A DNA stretch of 64,000 nucleotides from Aeoliella mucimassa (GTDB lineage: Bacteria > Planctomycetota > Planctomycetia > Pirellulales > Lacipirellulaceae): contig NZ_CP036278.1 in the NCBI RefSeq assembly GCF_007748035.1, forward strand, positions 6,510,001 through 6,574,000. The letters are read 5' to 3'. The notes below the pieces were generated by a model. It was not told the DNA's origin and ran no database searches. It saw only the letters and a program-made list of their open reading frames with translations. Positions 54,681 through 63,088 of the stretch are shown here, one piece after another. Position numbers and translations under genes: made by a program. The number at the start of each line of letters is the position of its first letter. Position 1 is the stretch's first letter.

Positions 54681-55631
54681 CTACTTGCTCTGTGACAGGG
54701 CCTCTTGAGCTTTCTCTTGCTCACGAGGGGTCGGCAATCGCTTGTAGTCTTCATTGACCGCAGCGGTCACACCGAGGTGATTGGCTACCGGGCGTTCCCA
54801 GCCAGCGGTCCATCGCGTCGCGCCGCTGCTGGGGCTGTTGATCACTCGCGGGGCACCTTCGTTACCATCGGCGAACACCAGCGTGGTGCTACCGCCGCCG
54901 TCGAGGTTGATCGCCTGGTTCACGCCGAATTCGAGAAACAAATCGGCCATTTCGCTTAGGTACATCCCCTCCGAAAAACCAGGCTGCCGGCCATCTGCGA
55001 CCAGCAGAAACAGATGGCCCGTTTCGGTGTTGATTCCGGCCGCGGTTCGTGGGTGGAGCTTGTCGTTCTCTGGCTTGCGAGCGACGTTCTCGCCATCGGT
55101 CACCAGAATGGGACCACCGCTTACCGCGTTCCAGGTGCCCTCGGGGATGTCGGCGGTGGTAACGATCGATACCTTGTTGTCTTTGGTGATTACCAGCGAC
55201 GCACACACCTTGCCCTCAGCAGCAGGGTGCGAGCCAATTTTGCCATTGCTCGCCCCAAGTCCCTGGGCATCAGTGTTCGTCCCCATTTCCATGCTGAAGA
55301 AGTCGCCATTCACAGCCAGGCTCAGACGATGCTGTTTGAGAAACTCGCTAGTGACCTGACGGGTATACTCGGCCGGGGCATCGCCGTTGTCGGGCGTGCC
55401 GAAAAACGTGAGCCCTTCGGCTTGAGGGTCGATCTCAAGCAAATGGATGACCAGCGGCCGCGGCAATACCGCTGGCGTCGTTTTGTTGCGACCACCGATG
55501 AGTCGGTAGTAGGTCACCCCTTGGTACGGCTCTGCCTGACGGGTGATGGGAGCGAGACGCTCTGGTACTTCTGCTTCGACTACGGAGGCGGCGAAGGCGG
55601 CGCACAGCAGTGCGACGAACCAGGGACGCAT
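54681..55631 (-). CDS. Phosphodiester glycosidase family protein (NAGPA/DUF2233-like), secreted
   Basis: 316 residues with a signal peptide (MRPWFVALLCAAFAASVVEA). Typical motifs are SLAVNGDFFSMEMGTNTDAQGL, SVSGGPILV-like AVSGGPILVTDG, PRTAAGINTETGHLFLLVADGRQPGFSEGM and NLDGGGSTTLV. The last is the signature of the NAGPA/phosphodiester glycosidase fold, which cleaves sugar-phosphodiester bonds or acts on cell-wall glycans. The gene ends 7 nt from its convergent neighbour. Confidence 0.88.
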   Translation of the reverse strand: MRPWFVALLCAAFAASVVEAEVPERLAPITRQAEPYQGVTYYRLIGGRNKTTPAVLPRPLVIHLLEIDPQAEGLTFFGTPDNGDAPAEYTRQVTSEFLKQHRLSLAVNGDFFSMEMGTNTDAQGLGASNGKIGSHPAAEGKVCASLVITKDNKVSIVTTADIPEGTWNAVSGGPILVTDGENVARKPENDKLHPRTAAGINTETGHLFLLVADGRQPGFSEGMYLSEMADLFLEFGVNQAINLDGGGSTTLVFADGNEGAPRVINSPSSGATRWTAGWERPVANHLGVTAAVNEDYKRLPTPREQEKAQEALSQSK

Positions 55632-55729
55632 AGGAACTCTCTCTGTTCAAAAATCGGTGGGGCCTGTGCAACACGAAACGAAGCTGGCCGAAGGGCGGGC
55701 AGCAAGATTGCTGGCGCGGCGAAATGTCT

Positions 55730-56704
55730 TTACCGAGCAAAAGGTAGTTTACCCTCGCCGCGCGGTTTGGTCTCGCCGAAACCCTCCTTTTTTTCATACA
55801 CCCGAACGTAGTCGACCACCATCTCGGCAGGAAACTTGGTCGACGCGTCGGGATTCCCCACGAACTGTCCGCCGACCGCCACGTTCATCACCAAATAATA
55901 CGGCTTGCCGAACGGCGCCGGCCACGGATTCAGTTCCCCTTCATTTGCAGGCTGCAGGCCGCCTCCCTCGTTTGTCTTGCTGCTGCTCCACCAGAAGTTC
56001 TGGGTCGCGTACAAGTGATCGTCCACGTACCAGCGCATCTCGCCTGGTTCCCACTCCAAAGCGTAGACATGGAAACCGCTAATATCCTGGCCTGCGGGAA
56101 ACTCGTATTCGCCGCCCGAATGCACGTTTGCAGGCCAAGCACCCCCGTAGTGCAAAGTACCCAACACCTTTCCTGGCTGCTGACCGCGGGCTTCCATTAC
56201 ATCGATTTCGCCCGAAGCAGCCCAGCCGCCGTAGGTTTCTTCCTGCGGAAGCATCCAGAGTGCGGGCCACACTCCCTGCCCTGTCGGCAGTTTCGCCCGA
56301 AACTCGAACCGGCCGTAACGTTGGTTGAACAGCGGGCTGCCGTCGACCGCGCGGGTCTTCATGCGGGCCGAGGTGTAACCGCAGCCATGCAGCGATTGCT
56401 TTACCGCCCGCAAATGCAGCTGGCCATCCTCCACCTTGGCATTCGTGGTCGAGTCGGTGTAGTACTCCAGCTCCGAGTTCCCCCATCCGGCAATCCATTG
56501 ATTCGCGGAGTAGTTGTAGAAACCGTTACCGATGTCGAAGTCCCACTTCTTGCGATCGACCTCTTGGCCGTCGAACTCATCGCTCCAAGTCAGCTTCCAC
56601 TGGTCGGCCGTATCGGCCGCGGTCGCAGTCGGACTATGTCCAAGCGTCCAGATGAGGGAGAGAAGCAGCGAGCAAGCCAAAGCGGTATCGGCAAAGCGAT
56701 TCAT
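55730..56704 (-). CDS. Glycoside hydrolase family 16 beta-glucanase, secreted
   Basis: 324 residues with a signal peptide (LACSLLLSLIWTLGHSPTATAA). The GH16 active site is SGEIDVMEARG with Glu166 as nucleophile, Asp168 assisting and Glu171 as acid/base. Other features are LTWSDEFDGQEVDRKKWDF at the start, RYGRFEFRAKLPTGQGVWPALWMLP and FHVYALEWEPGEMRWYVDD. It likely cleaves laminarin-type beta-1,3-glucans or related algal polysaccharides outside the cytoplasm. The length is normal for a single-domain enzyme. Confidence 0.95.
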   Translation of the reverse strand: MNRFADTALACSLLLSLIWTLGHSPTATAADTADQWKLTWSDEFDGQEVDRKKWDFDIGNGFYNYSANQWIAGWGNSELEYYTDSTTNAKVEDGQLHLRAVKQSLHGCGYTSARMKTRAVDGSPLFNQRYGRFEFRAKLPTGQGVWPALWMLPQEETYGGWAASGEIDVMEARGQQPGKVLGTLHYGGAWPANVHSGGEYEFPAGQDISGFHVYALEWEPGEMRWYVDDHLYATQNFWWSSSKTNEGGGLQPANEGELNPWPAPFGKPYYLVMNVAVGGQFVGNPDASTKFPAEMVVDYVRVYEKKEGFGETKPRGEGKLPFAR

Positions 56705-56909
56705 GGTGACGGGACCTCAAGCAAAACAAGCAGGGGGAATCGGGAACCTCTATTCTACGCAGAAAACCCGAACCGCGGGGGAACCCTCGCACGATTCGGC
56801 GACACGGCTCGCACACTCCGTTTGCTGGCTGCTATCCGCACGATCTGGTAAAATCGATGGCTCCCCAGAATACCCGCCGCGACCTCCCCACCTGCTGCAG
56901 CCACCGTTT

Positions 56910-57593
56910 ATGAGCGACTCTGAGCCCCTTCCGCTGCAGCATCGGAGCGAAGTACGCGTGATCGGCCCGCTACCGGCCAGTGACGCCAGCCCGCTAGAGG
57001 GGGAAACTCCGCTGTTTGCGGCCGACCTCGATTTCGCCCTCGAGCAGGGTGGGCCCCTCACTCGGGCGTTTCTCGAAGCAACTCCGCTCAATCGCGAAGC
57101 GGGCGTGGTGGTCGATTCTTCGCTGGTCTGGCTTACTCCTGGTTTGGCACATGCCATGACTCCTACCGGGCCGCTCACTGGCCCCCGCGGCAAAGTGGGG
57201 TTTGTGCATGAGCCATTTCCAGGCATCGCGATGGGTGTTCGGGGAGCAGCGAATCGGAACCTCACTGCGGTCCATCGGCTCTGTGTGTGGGGACTCGATT
57301 GCACGCCGGAACTGGCCGAAGGTCAGCTGAGTTTCGCCACCCCGGAGCAGGCCGAAGCGTTTTGGCTACCGACCGAGTCGCTCGACGCCCGCGATCAGCA
57401 ATTCGCCCACCACATCGAGTCGGGCGAGCTTTGCTGTACCGGGTTGCCGCTGGCCACGATCGTGGAGTTTGGTTGGGGCACCTTGCTCCGTCCCCGCCCG
57501 GCGACTGAACCTGGTTTTCAGTTCATGATTCGCGTTTCCATCGGCGACCCGCGACCACACGTAAACGGCCTGCGAAACCATGCCCAGCTCTAA
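56910..57593 (+). CDS. Hypothetical protein (227 aa)
   Basis: The start is taken at the ATG at 56910 (MSDSEPLPLQHRSEVRVIGP); the open frame extends to 56532 but crosses the GH16 promoter. The protein is soluble, with no signal peptide, and contains AHAMTPTGPLTGPRGKVGFVHEPFPG, RLCVWGLDCTPELAEGQLSFATPEQ and FQFMIRVSIGDP. No known family. It is followed by the next gene after 42 nt, so probably the first gene of a short operon. Confidence 0.6.
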   Translation: MSDSEPLPLQHRSEVRVIGPLPASDASPLEGETPLFAADLDFALEQGGPLTRAFLEATPLNREAGVVVDSSLVWLTPGLAHAMTPTGPLTGPRGKVGFVHEPFPGIAMGVRGAANRNLTAVHRLCVWGLDCTPELAEGQLSFATPEQAEAFWLPTESLDARDQQFAHHIESGELCCTGLPLATIVEFGWGTLLRPRPATEPGFQFMIRVSIGDPRPHVNGLRNHAQL

Positions 57594-57635
57594 TGATCGC
57601 GCCGTAGGGAAACTTGCGCTAAAGGACTCTTGCCG

Positions 57636-58304
57636 ATGATCATCGAATCGAACATCGAACTGCTAGGCACCGCCGCTCCGTTCTCGCAACAGATTGTGCG
57701 GCAAGAATTGAGCCAAGCCCGCACCTCGATCGACGAAGCCATGGCCGCTGGGCCGGCGCATCGGGCGTTCATCGAGTCGCTCCCCGACCTATGGCGCACC
57801 GATCCCGACGTGCAGATCTTCAGCCGATTGCTCTACCTCAAGCCGGGCTGGTATCCGTTGGGACCTCACTATCACTTCGACTGGGGCGGTCAAAACGCCA
57901 GCGATGGCTCGCCGGTGGAAACAATCATGGTGCTGCATGGCGAGGCCTCGCAAACCGAGTTCATCCTCGGACCACTCGAACAGTCCGAGCCATCCGCGGT
58001 CGAACCACGTGGGCACCGACGCCGGCCCGGTCGAGACCAGTGGGATTCGCAAGTCGCTGCGGGGCTCGCCAGTGGATCGCTGAAGCAATGGTTTCTCGAG
58101 CCGAACCAGCAGATTCGGTTCGATAGTCGTACGCTCCACCGCGCCCGACCTGCGAAGACCGCGGGCTGGCGAGTGCTGATTCGTGCGATCCGCGGACTCA
58201 CCAACCAGGTCGCCGACCCGGGTCGATTCACGACTTGCCGCAACGGCTACATCCCCATCACCGACGAGCAGCGGACGCGTTACGCTCCGTATCAAGATCG
58301 CTAA
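57636..58304 (+). CDS. Hypothetical protein, cupin-like
   Basis: 222 residues from the ATG at 57636 (MIIESNIELLGTAAPF); an upstream TTG is possible. It contains WYPLGPHYHFDWGGQNASDGSPVETIMVLHGEASQTEFILGP and RFDSRTLHRARPAKTAGWRVLIRAI, which resembles the metal-binding and C-terminal strands of a cupin or 2-oxoglutarate dioxygenase fold (His-x-His, later His). No family name is claimed. It shares a likely operon with its neighbours. Confidence 0.55.
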   Translation: MIIESNIELLGTAAPFSQQIVRQELSQARTSIDEAMAAGPAHRAFIESLPDLWRTDPDVQIFSRLLYLKPGWYPLGPHYHFDWGGQNASDGSPVETIMVLHGEASQTEFILGPLEQSEPSAVEPRGHRRRPGRDQWDSQVAAGLASGSLKQWFLEPNQQIRFDSRTLHRARPAKTAGWRVLIRAIRGLTNQVADPGRFTTCRNGYIPITDEQRTRYAPYQDR

Positions 58305-58318
58305 GAGACGAGCAACCC

Positions 58319-59134
58319 GTGAGCACTTCGCAAGAACCTAACAACACACCCCACCGCCATCGCGGACCTCGCAGCGATCCCTGGGCCGGGCAGCGGACGC
58401 TGCTCGCGGTAGCCGACGTACAAACTGGTTATCATCACGATTCGATCTCGCATACTTTGGCAACACTCTCGATGCTGGGCCGACAGTCGGGCGAGTACCT
58501 GACCAACATTCGTACCGACTCGCAGCTGATCACGCGTCAGCCGATCGTCGGCGTTGGCTCCAAGTACGGCGGCAAACGCGTGAACGCTCGCGAATTGTCG
58601 AGCTACGACGCGGTGTTCCTGCTCCCCAGCGGCGCAGGCACTCTCACGCCTGAACAACAAGCCGACCTGCTGGCCTACGTGCACGACGATGGCAAGGGAC
58701 TCGTCGTAGGACACGCCGGCGCGCTGGCGTTCTTCGAATGGCCCAAGTTCTACGAGATGCTCGGTGGTCGCATGGGTGGCGAGTTCATGGCCGAGGCACG
58801 CGTGATCGTAGAAGACCCCAGCTTCCCCGGGGCCGACGCGTTCGGCAGCGAAACGTTCATATTCAACGAACAGCACCCCGTATTCACCGAGCCTTACGAT
58901 CGCGACAAGGTAAATGTGATCCTAAAGCTCGATCCAAACTCGCTCACGCCCGAGCAACGCGCGAAGCGATCCGACGAAGATTACCCCGTGATGTGGTCGC
59001 GAGAGTATGGTCGGGGGCGGGTGCTGCAGGTTGGTTGGGGCCATTTGGATGCGACCTGGGACGACCCTCGCTTCCAGCAATTGATGCTGCAAGGCATTCT
59101 CTGGGCGATGGGGGCGGTTGGTAAAAATGGCTGA
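58319..59134 (+). CDS. ThuA-like protein (glutamine-amidotransferase-like fold)
   Basis: 271 residues from a GTG at 58319; an ATG alternative would lose conserved sequence. It has LLAVADVQTGYHHDSISHTLATLSMLG, DAVFLLPSGAGTLTPEQQADLLAYVHDDGKGLVVGHAGALAFFEWPKFYEMLGGRMGGEF, GRGRVLQVGWGHLDATWDDPRFQQLMLQGILWAMG. These are the ThuA/class I GAT fold segments used in sugar utilisation loci. There is no signal peptide, so it is cytoplasmic. Its partner in sugar metabolism is unknown. Confidence 0.85.
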   Translation: MSTSQEPNNTPHRHRGPRSDPWAGQRTLLAVADVQTGYHHDSISHTLATLSMLGRQSGEYLTNIRTDSQLITRQPIVGVGSKYGGKRVNARELSSYDAVFLLPSGAGTLTPEQQADLLAYVHDDGKGLVVGHAGALAFFEWPKFYEMLGGRMGGEFMAEARVIVEDPSFPGADAFGSETFIFNEQHPVFTEPYDRDKVNVILKLDPNSLTPEQRAKRSDEDYPVMWSREYGRGRVLQVGWGHLDATWDDPRFQQLMLQGILWAMGAVGKNG

Positions 59135-59516
59135 TTGCCGCAACTTTGCCGCATGGGGCGTTGTAGAGTCAGAACTCCATTAAAAGCAGTCAATTAGGCC
59201 AGCATCCCCCTGAACAGATGGTCCGCCACACCGCACCTTCGATCGACCTTGCATCTACACACGATCTTAATATTTGTGCCCCTTCTGTGGAGCCGAAATA
59301 GCTATCGGGCGAGCAGGCCATTCAGTCTGGTTTTTCCGACATTCTTTAGCTCACACGCGACTCAAAACGGTTCTGTTGCCAGGCCTATAACCGCAAAAAA
59401 CCTTCACTATCGACAGCCATTCCTGCTAGTTACAATCAGGGAAACTCACCGAAATCCGTGGTCAGGCCATTGCCTTCACACAATCTTAACAATACATCTC
59501 TGTTGGGTACGGTCCG
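59135..59516. other. Leader of the Na/Pi cotransporter gene
   Basis: About 380 bases. ACACGATCTTAATA (near 59259) and ACACAATCTTAACA (near 59478) are near-identical blocks about 220 nt apart. The second lies about 25 nt before the start codon. They may be binding sites for a phosphate-response regulator; that is a guess. Confidence 0.35.
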
Positions 59517-61199
59517 TTGAATTTTTCTTCTTTGGTGCAGCTCGTCTGCGAACTGGTTGGTGGCCTCGGTATCTTTCTGCTCGGCATGAAATACATGTCC
59601 GACGGACTGCAGGCGGTTGCTGGTAGCAGCTTGAGAAAACTCATCAGCACCGTGACTGGCAATCGCTTGTTTGCGATGATCGTCGGTGTGATCGTCACCT
59701 GTATCGTGCAATCGAGTTCGATCACCACGGTCATGGTGGTTGGCTTTGTGAATAGCGGTGTGATGAGCCTGGCCCAAGCGGTCGGGGTGATCATGGGCGC
59801 GAACATCGGCACCACCATCACTGGCTGGATTCTTGTGCTCAAGGTTGGCAAGTATGGCTTGCCTTTGCTTGGTGCAGCCGCGTTTGGCTACTTGTTTAGC
59901 CGCGGCGACCGCCTGCGCTACTGGGCGCTGGCAATCATGGGCATCGGCATGGTGTTCTTCGGTCTGGAGATCATGAAGGACGCGTGTGCGATCGTGAAGG
60001 AGAACCCCGATTTCGAATCGTGGTTCCATGCCTTCAAGGCCGACAGTTACTTCGGTGTGCTCAAGTGTGCGTTCGTGGGATGCTTGATGACCACGCTCGT
60101 GCAGTCGTCGTCGGCCACGCTCGGCATTACCATCTCGCTGGCGTTCCAGGGAATCATCTCCTACGAAACGGCTGCCGCGCTGATTCTTGGCGAGAACATC
60201 GGCACCACGATCACCGCCTTCCTCGCTTCGCTTGGTACCACCACCAACGCTCGCCGGGCGGCTTACTTCCATGTGATCTTCAACATGATCGGTGTGTTCT
60301 GGATCACATTGATCTTCCCTTGGTACATCGAGTTCGTGCAGTGGGTTACGCACGTCGACGTCACCGCGGTGGTGATGGAAAACGATTTGCCCACCTACCC
60401 GCAAACCACACCTGCCATTGCGGCCACGCATAGTATTTTCAACATCGTCAACACGTTCTTGTTCTTGCCGTTCGTGCCGATGATCGTCGGCTTGCTGGAA
60501 CGCGTGGTGCCATCGAAGGACTTCAAAGAGAAGCCTCGGTTGACCGACCTCGACATGCGAATGCTCGACACCCCGGCTGTGGCCATCGAGCAATCGCAGA
60601 CCGAACTGGAACGCATGGGCGATGGATGCGAAAAGATGCTGCTCTGGGCAGTCGAACTTCGCGAACAAGACGAGCCTGATAAGGAACTGGCCGATCGGCT
60701 GAAGCGTCGCGAGCAGGTGCTCGATTCGATTCAGGACGAGATGACCGTGTTCATCACGAACTTGCTCTCCGGCAACATTCCGCACTCGGTGGCCGACGAA
60801 GCCCGTCGTCAGTTGCAGATGGCCGACGAGTTCGAGTCGCTCAGCGACTACGTGCAGGATCTCGACAAGTTCGATCGCAAGCTCCGCCGCGACGGTCATC
60901 GCTTCGGCCCCACCCAACGCACGGGACTTGCCAGCCTCAATCAAGAAGTGCTGCAGAACCTACAAACAATCAACGCCGCGCTGAAATCGGGCAACAAGAA
61001 TATCCTGGTCGAGACCTCGCCGAAGATGAAACGCATCCGCACGCTTATCAAGCGTTTGCGTCGCGAGCACCTCGACGAAATCTCGAACGGCGGAGTAGCT
61101 CCGCTGGTGAATGTCGCCTACCTCGCTTCGCTCAATGCATACGAACGAGTGCTCGATCACACCCAAAATATCGCCGAGGCCATCTCGGGGGAGAAGTAA
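59517..61199 (+). CDS. Na/phosphate cotransporter with PhoU-like C-terminal domain
   Basis: 560 residues from a TTG start (MNFSSLVQLVCELVGGLGIFLLGM). Two Na_Pi_cotrans repeats carry the paired motifs VQSSSITTVMVVG (QSSS at 65-68) and VQSSSATLGITISL (QSSS at 196-199), with GANIGTTITGW and GENIGTTITAF after them. About 350-560 is a helical PhoU-like domain (ELERMGDGCEKMLLWAVELRE, SDYVQDLDKFDRKLRR). It imports phosphate with sodium and may be gated by the PhoU-like part. Long antisense frames here are shadows. Confidence 0.95.
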   Translation: MNFSSLVQLVCELVGGLGIFLLGMKYMSDGLQAVAGSSLRKLISTVTGNRLFAMIVGVIVTCIVQSSSITTVMVVGFVNSGVMSLAQAVGVIMGANIGTTITGWILVLKVGKYGLPLLGAAAFGYLFSRGDRLRYWALAIMGIGMVFFGLEIMKDACAIVKENPDFESWFHAFKADSYFGVLKCAFVGCLMTTLVQSSSATLGITISLAFQGIISYETAAALILGENIGTTITAFLASLGTTTNARRAAYFHVIFNMIGVFWITLIFPWYIEFVQWVTHVDVTAVVMENDLPTYPQTTPAIAATHSIFNIVNTFLFLPFVPMIVGLLERVVPSKDFKEKPRLTDLDMRMLDTPAVAIEQSQTELERMGDGCEKMLLWAVELREQDEPDKELADRLKRREQVLDSIQDEMTVFITNLLSGNIPHSVADEARRQLQMADEFESLSDYVQDLDKFDRKLRRDGHRFGPTQRTGLASLNQEVLQNLQTINAALKSGNKNILVETSPKMKRIRTLIKRLRREHLDEISNGGVAPLVNVAYLASLNAYERVLDHTQNIAEAISGEK

Positions 61200-61561
61200 C
61201 CCGAGGATCTAGCGAGCCCCGCCCGCTGGAGCCCTCGGGAATCCACTAGTAGGTCGACGATCAAGCACGGCACGTTGGCCAGCGTCTCTCTGAAGTGCTT
61301 AGCGTTTTCGCAAACGTAAATTAATCTGCGCTCATTAGCACCAAACTATCCAACTAGCCGGCGAGTTGGATACGCAACTCCTCTATGCCCAAACCCAGGC
61401 TCCGGCCGACTGCTTGGAAAACTCGACACCGGGTGGTCGCAGAAGTAGGATGGGGCGCATGTTGAGTTCGACGAAACTCACACGACTCTGCGTGCTCGCC
61501 GAGCAGCGCGGGGCGTGATGCTCTTTATGGTGCTGCACTGCTTTTTGGGAGGAATTGCGTG
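61200..61561. other. Intergenic region, nothing recognised
   Basis: About 360 bases between the Na/Pi gene and the oxidoreductase gene. GGAGG just before the latter is its ribosome site. No other element was seen. Confidence 0.4.
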
Positions 61562-62926
61562 ATGTTAACGACCCAGGCGATTTCGCGTCGTAATTTTGTT
61601 GCAGGGCTTGCTGCTGGGGCCACCGGGCTGATGGTGGCACCTGGTCGAGCGATGGCTAGCCTGTCGCCGAACGAGCGACCTGTGTTTGCCACCATCGGCT
61701 TGCGAAACCAAGGTTGGGGCATCACGGCCAAGACCTTCCAGTTTGCCGACTTCGCCGCGCTGGCCGATGTCGACAACAACGTGCTCGAAACGAATCTCGA
61801 AGGGGCCAAGCAGCGGCAAGGCAAGAAGCCCGATGGTTACAAAGACTATCGTCACATCCTCGATCGCAAAGACATCGACGCGGTGATGATCGCCACGCCG
61901 GATCACTGGCACACCAAGATTTCGGTCGAAGCCATGCTGGCTGGCAAAGATGTCTACTGCGAAAAGCCACTCACGCTGACCGCCGCCGAAGGCAAGCTTA
62001 TCGAAAAGGTCGTAGAGCAAACCGGCCGCGTGTTCCAAGTCGGTACCATGCAGCGCACCGAGTGCGACAAGCGATTCATCCTGGCGGTCGCGTTGATTCG
62101 AGCAGGCCGTATCGGCGATCTCAAGAAGATTACCTGCGCCATCGGCGGCGCAACTGCCTCGCCGAAGATTCCCGTGGCCGACGTGCCCGAGGGACTCGAC
62201 TGGGACTTCTGGCTCGGCCCAGCGGCCGAGGTGCCGTATCGCGCGTTGCCTGAGATTCGCCAAGGCTACGGCGGCAACGTGCCGTTGTTCAGCAATTGCC
62301 ATTACGCGTTCCGCGACTGGTTCGAATACTCCGGCGGCCAACTCACCGACTGGGGCGCGCACCATGTCGACATCGCCAACTGGGCGCTCGACGCAGCCGA
62401 TACTGGTCCGAGCAAAGTCACGCCGATTTCGTACGACATGCCGGTTGAGTATCGCGACGGTTACCCCGTGGCGGCCGATCAATCGAACGTGCCGACCAAG
62501 TTCGAGCTTCGTGTCGATATGCCGAACGAAGTCGAGCTGATCATCACCAGCGAGGGCGACAACGGCATTATGTTCGAAGGAACCAAGGGCCGGTTCTTTG
62601 TGAACCGCGGCAAGATCGTCGGCAAGCCGGTCGAAGAGCTGGAAGCCAACCCGCTGCCGGAAGGAGCGATGGAGAAGGTTTACGGCGGCCCGATCAGCGC
62701 GAACCACTCGGCCAACCTGATCGAATGCATGCGATCGCGCAAGCAGCCGATTTCCGATGTGTGGTCGCACAATCGGGCGATGGAAATCCTGCACCTCGGC
62801 AACATCGCCATGCGACTCGGTCGCGAAATCGCGTGGAACCCGGTTTCTCGCGAAATCGTCGGCGACGACCAGGCGAGCACCTTCCTCGCCCGCGAAAGCC
62901 GCGAGAAGTACGCGATCAATATGTAA
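61562..62926 (+). CDS. Gfo/Idh/MocA-family oxidoreductase, Tat-exported
   Basis: 454 residues from the ATG at 61562, with GGAGG nine bases upstream; a GTG three bases earlier is possible. The N-terminus has SRRNFVAGLAAGATGLMVA, a twin-arginine signal. The NAD(P)-binding fold contains FADFAALADVDNNVLETNLEGAKQ, DAVMIATPDHWHTKISVEAMLAGKDVYCEKPLTLTAAEG (the conserved EKP) and DWGAHHVDIANWAL. Exported members of this family in planctomycetes act on sugars or related polyols; the substrate is not known. The cofactor must be bound before export, which fits Tat. Confidence 0.94.
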   Translation: MLTTQAISRRNFVAGLAAGATGLMVAPGRAMASLSPNERPVFATIGLRNQGWGITAKTFQFADFAALADVDNNVLETNLEGAKQRQGKKPDGYKDYRHILDRKDIDAVMIATPDHWHTKISVEAMLAGKDVYCEKPLTLTAAEGKLIEKVVEQTGRVFQVGTMQRTECDKRFILAVALIRAGRIGDLKKITCAIGGATASPKIPVADVPEGLDWDFWLGPAAEVPYRALPEIRQGYGGNVPLFSNCHYAFRDWFEYSGGQLTDWGAHHVDIANWALDAADTGPSKVTPISYDMPVEYRDGYPVAADQSNVPTKFELRVDMPNEVELIITSEGDNGIMFEGTKGRFFVNRGKIVGKPVEELEANPLPEGAMEKVYGGPISANHSANLIECMRSRKQPISDVWSHNRAMEILHLGNIAMRLGREIAWNPVSREIVGDDQASTFLARESREKYAINM

Positions 62927-63088
62927 TCCCGCCAGGGGAGCCTGCCATCGGTTCCCCTTGTTGCCATGCACATGCGTTGCTGCACCACGTCGCGCTAACC
63001 GGCGATCGTGGTGCAGCACCAAGTGCAATGGTGCTTCTTCTTCGCTTCTTCTGGCGATCCTGTGAACTTGCTTGGGGGTAATACCATC

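Noticed and set aside
59436-60944. Long minus-strand frame (502 codons)
   Set aside because: Shadow of the Na/Pi cotransporter, whose motifs on the plus strand are unmistakable.
61565-63028. Long minus-strand frame (487 codons)
   Set aside because: Shadow of the Gfo/Idh/MocA oxidoreductase.
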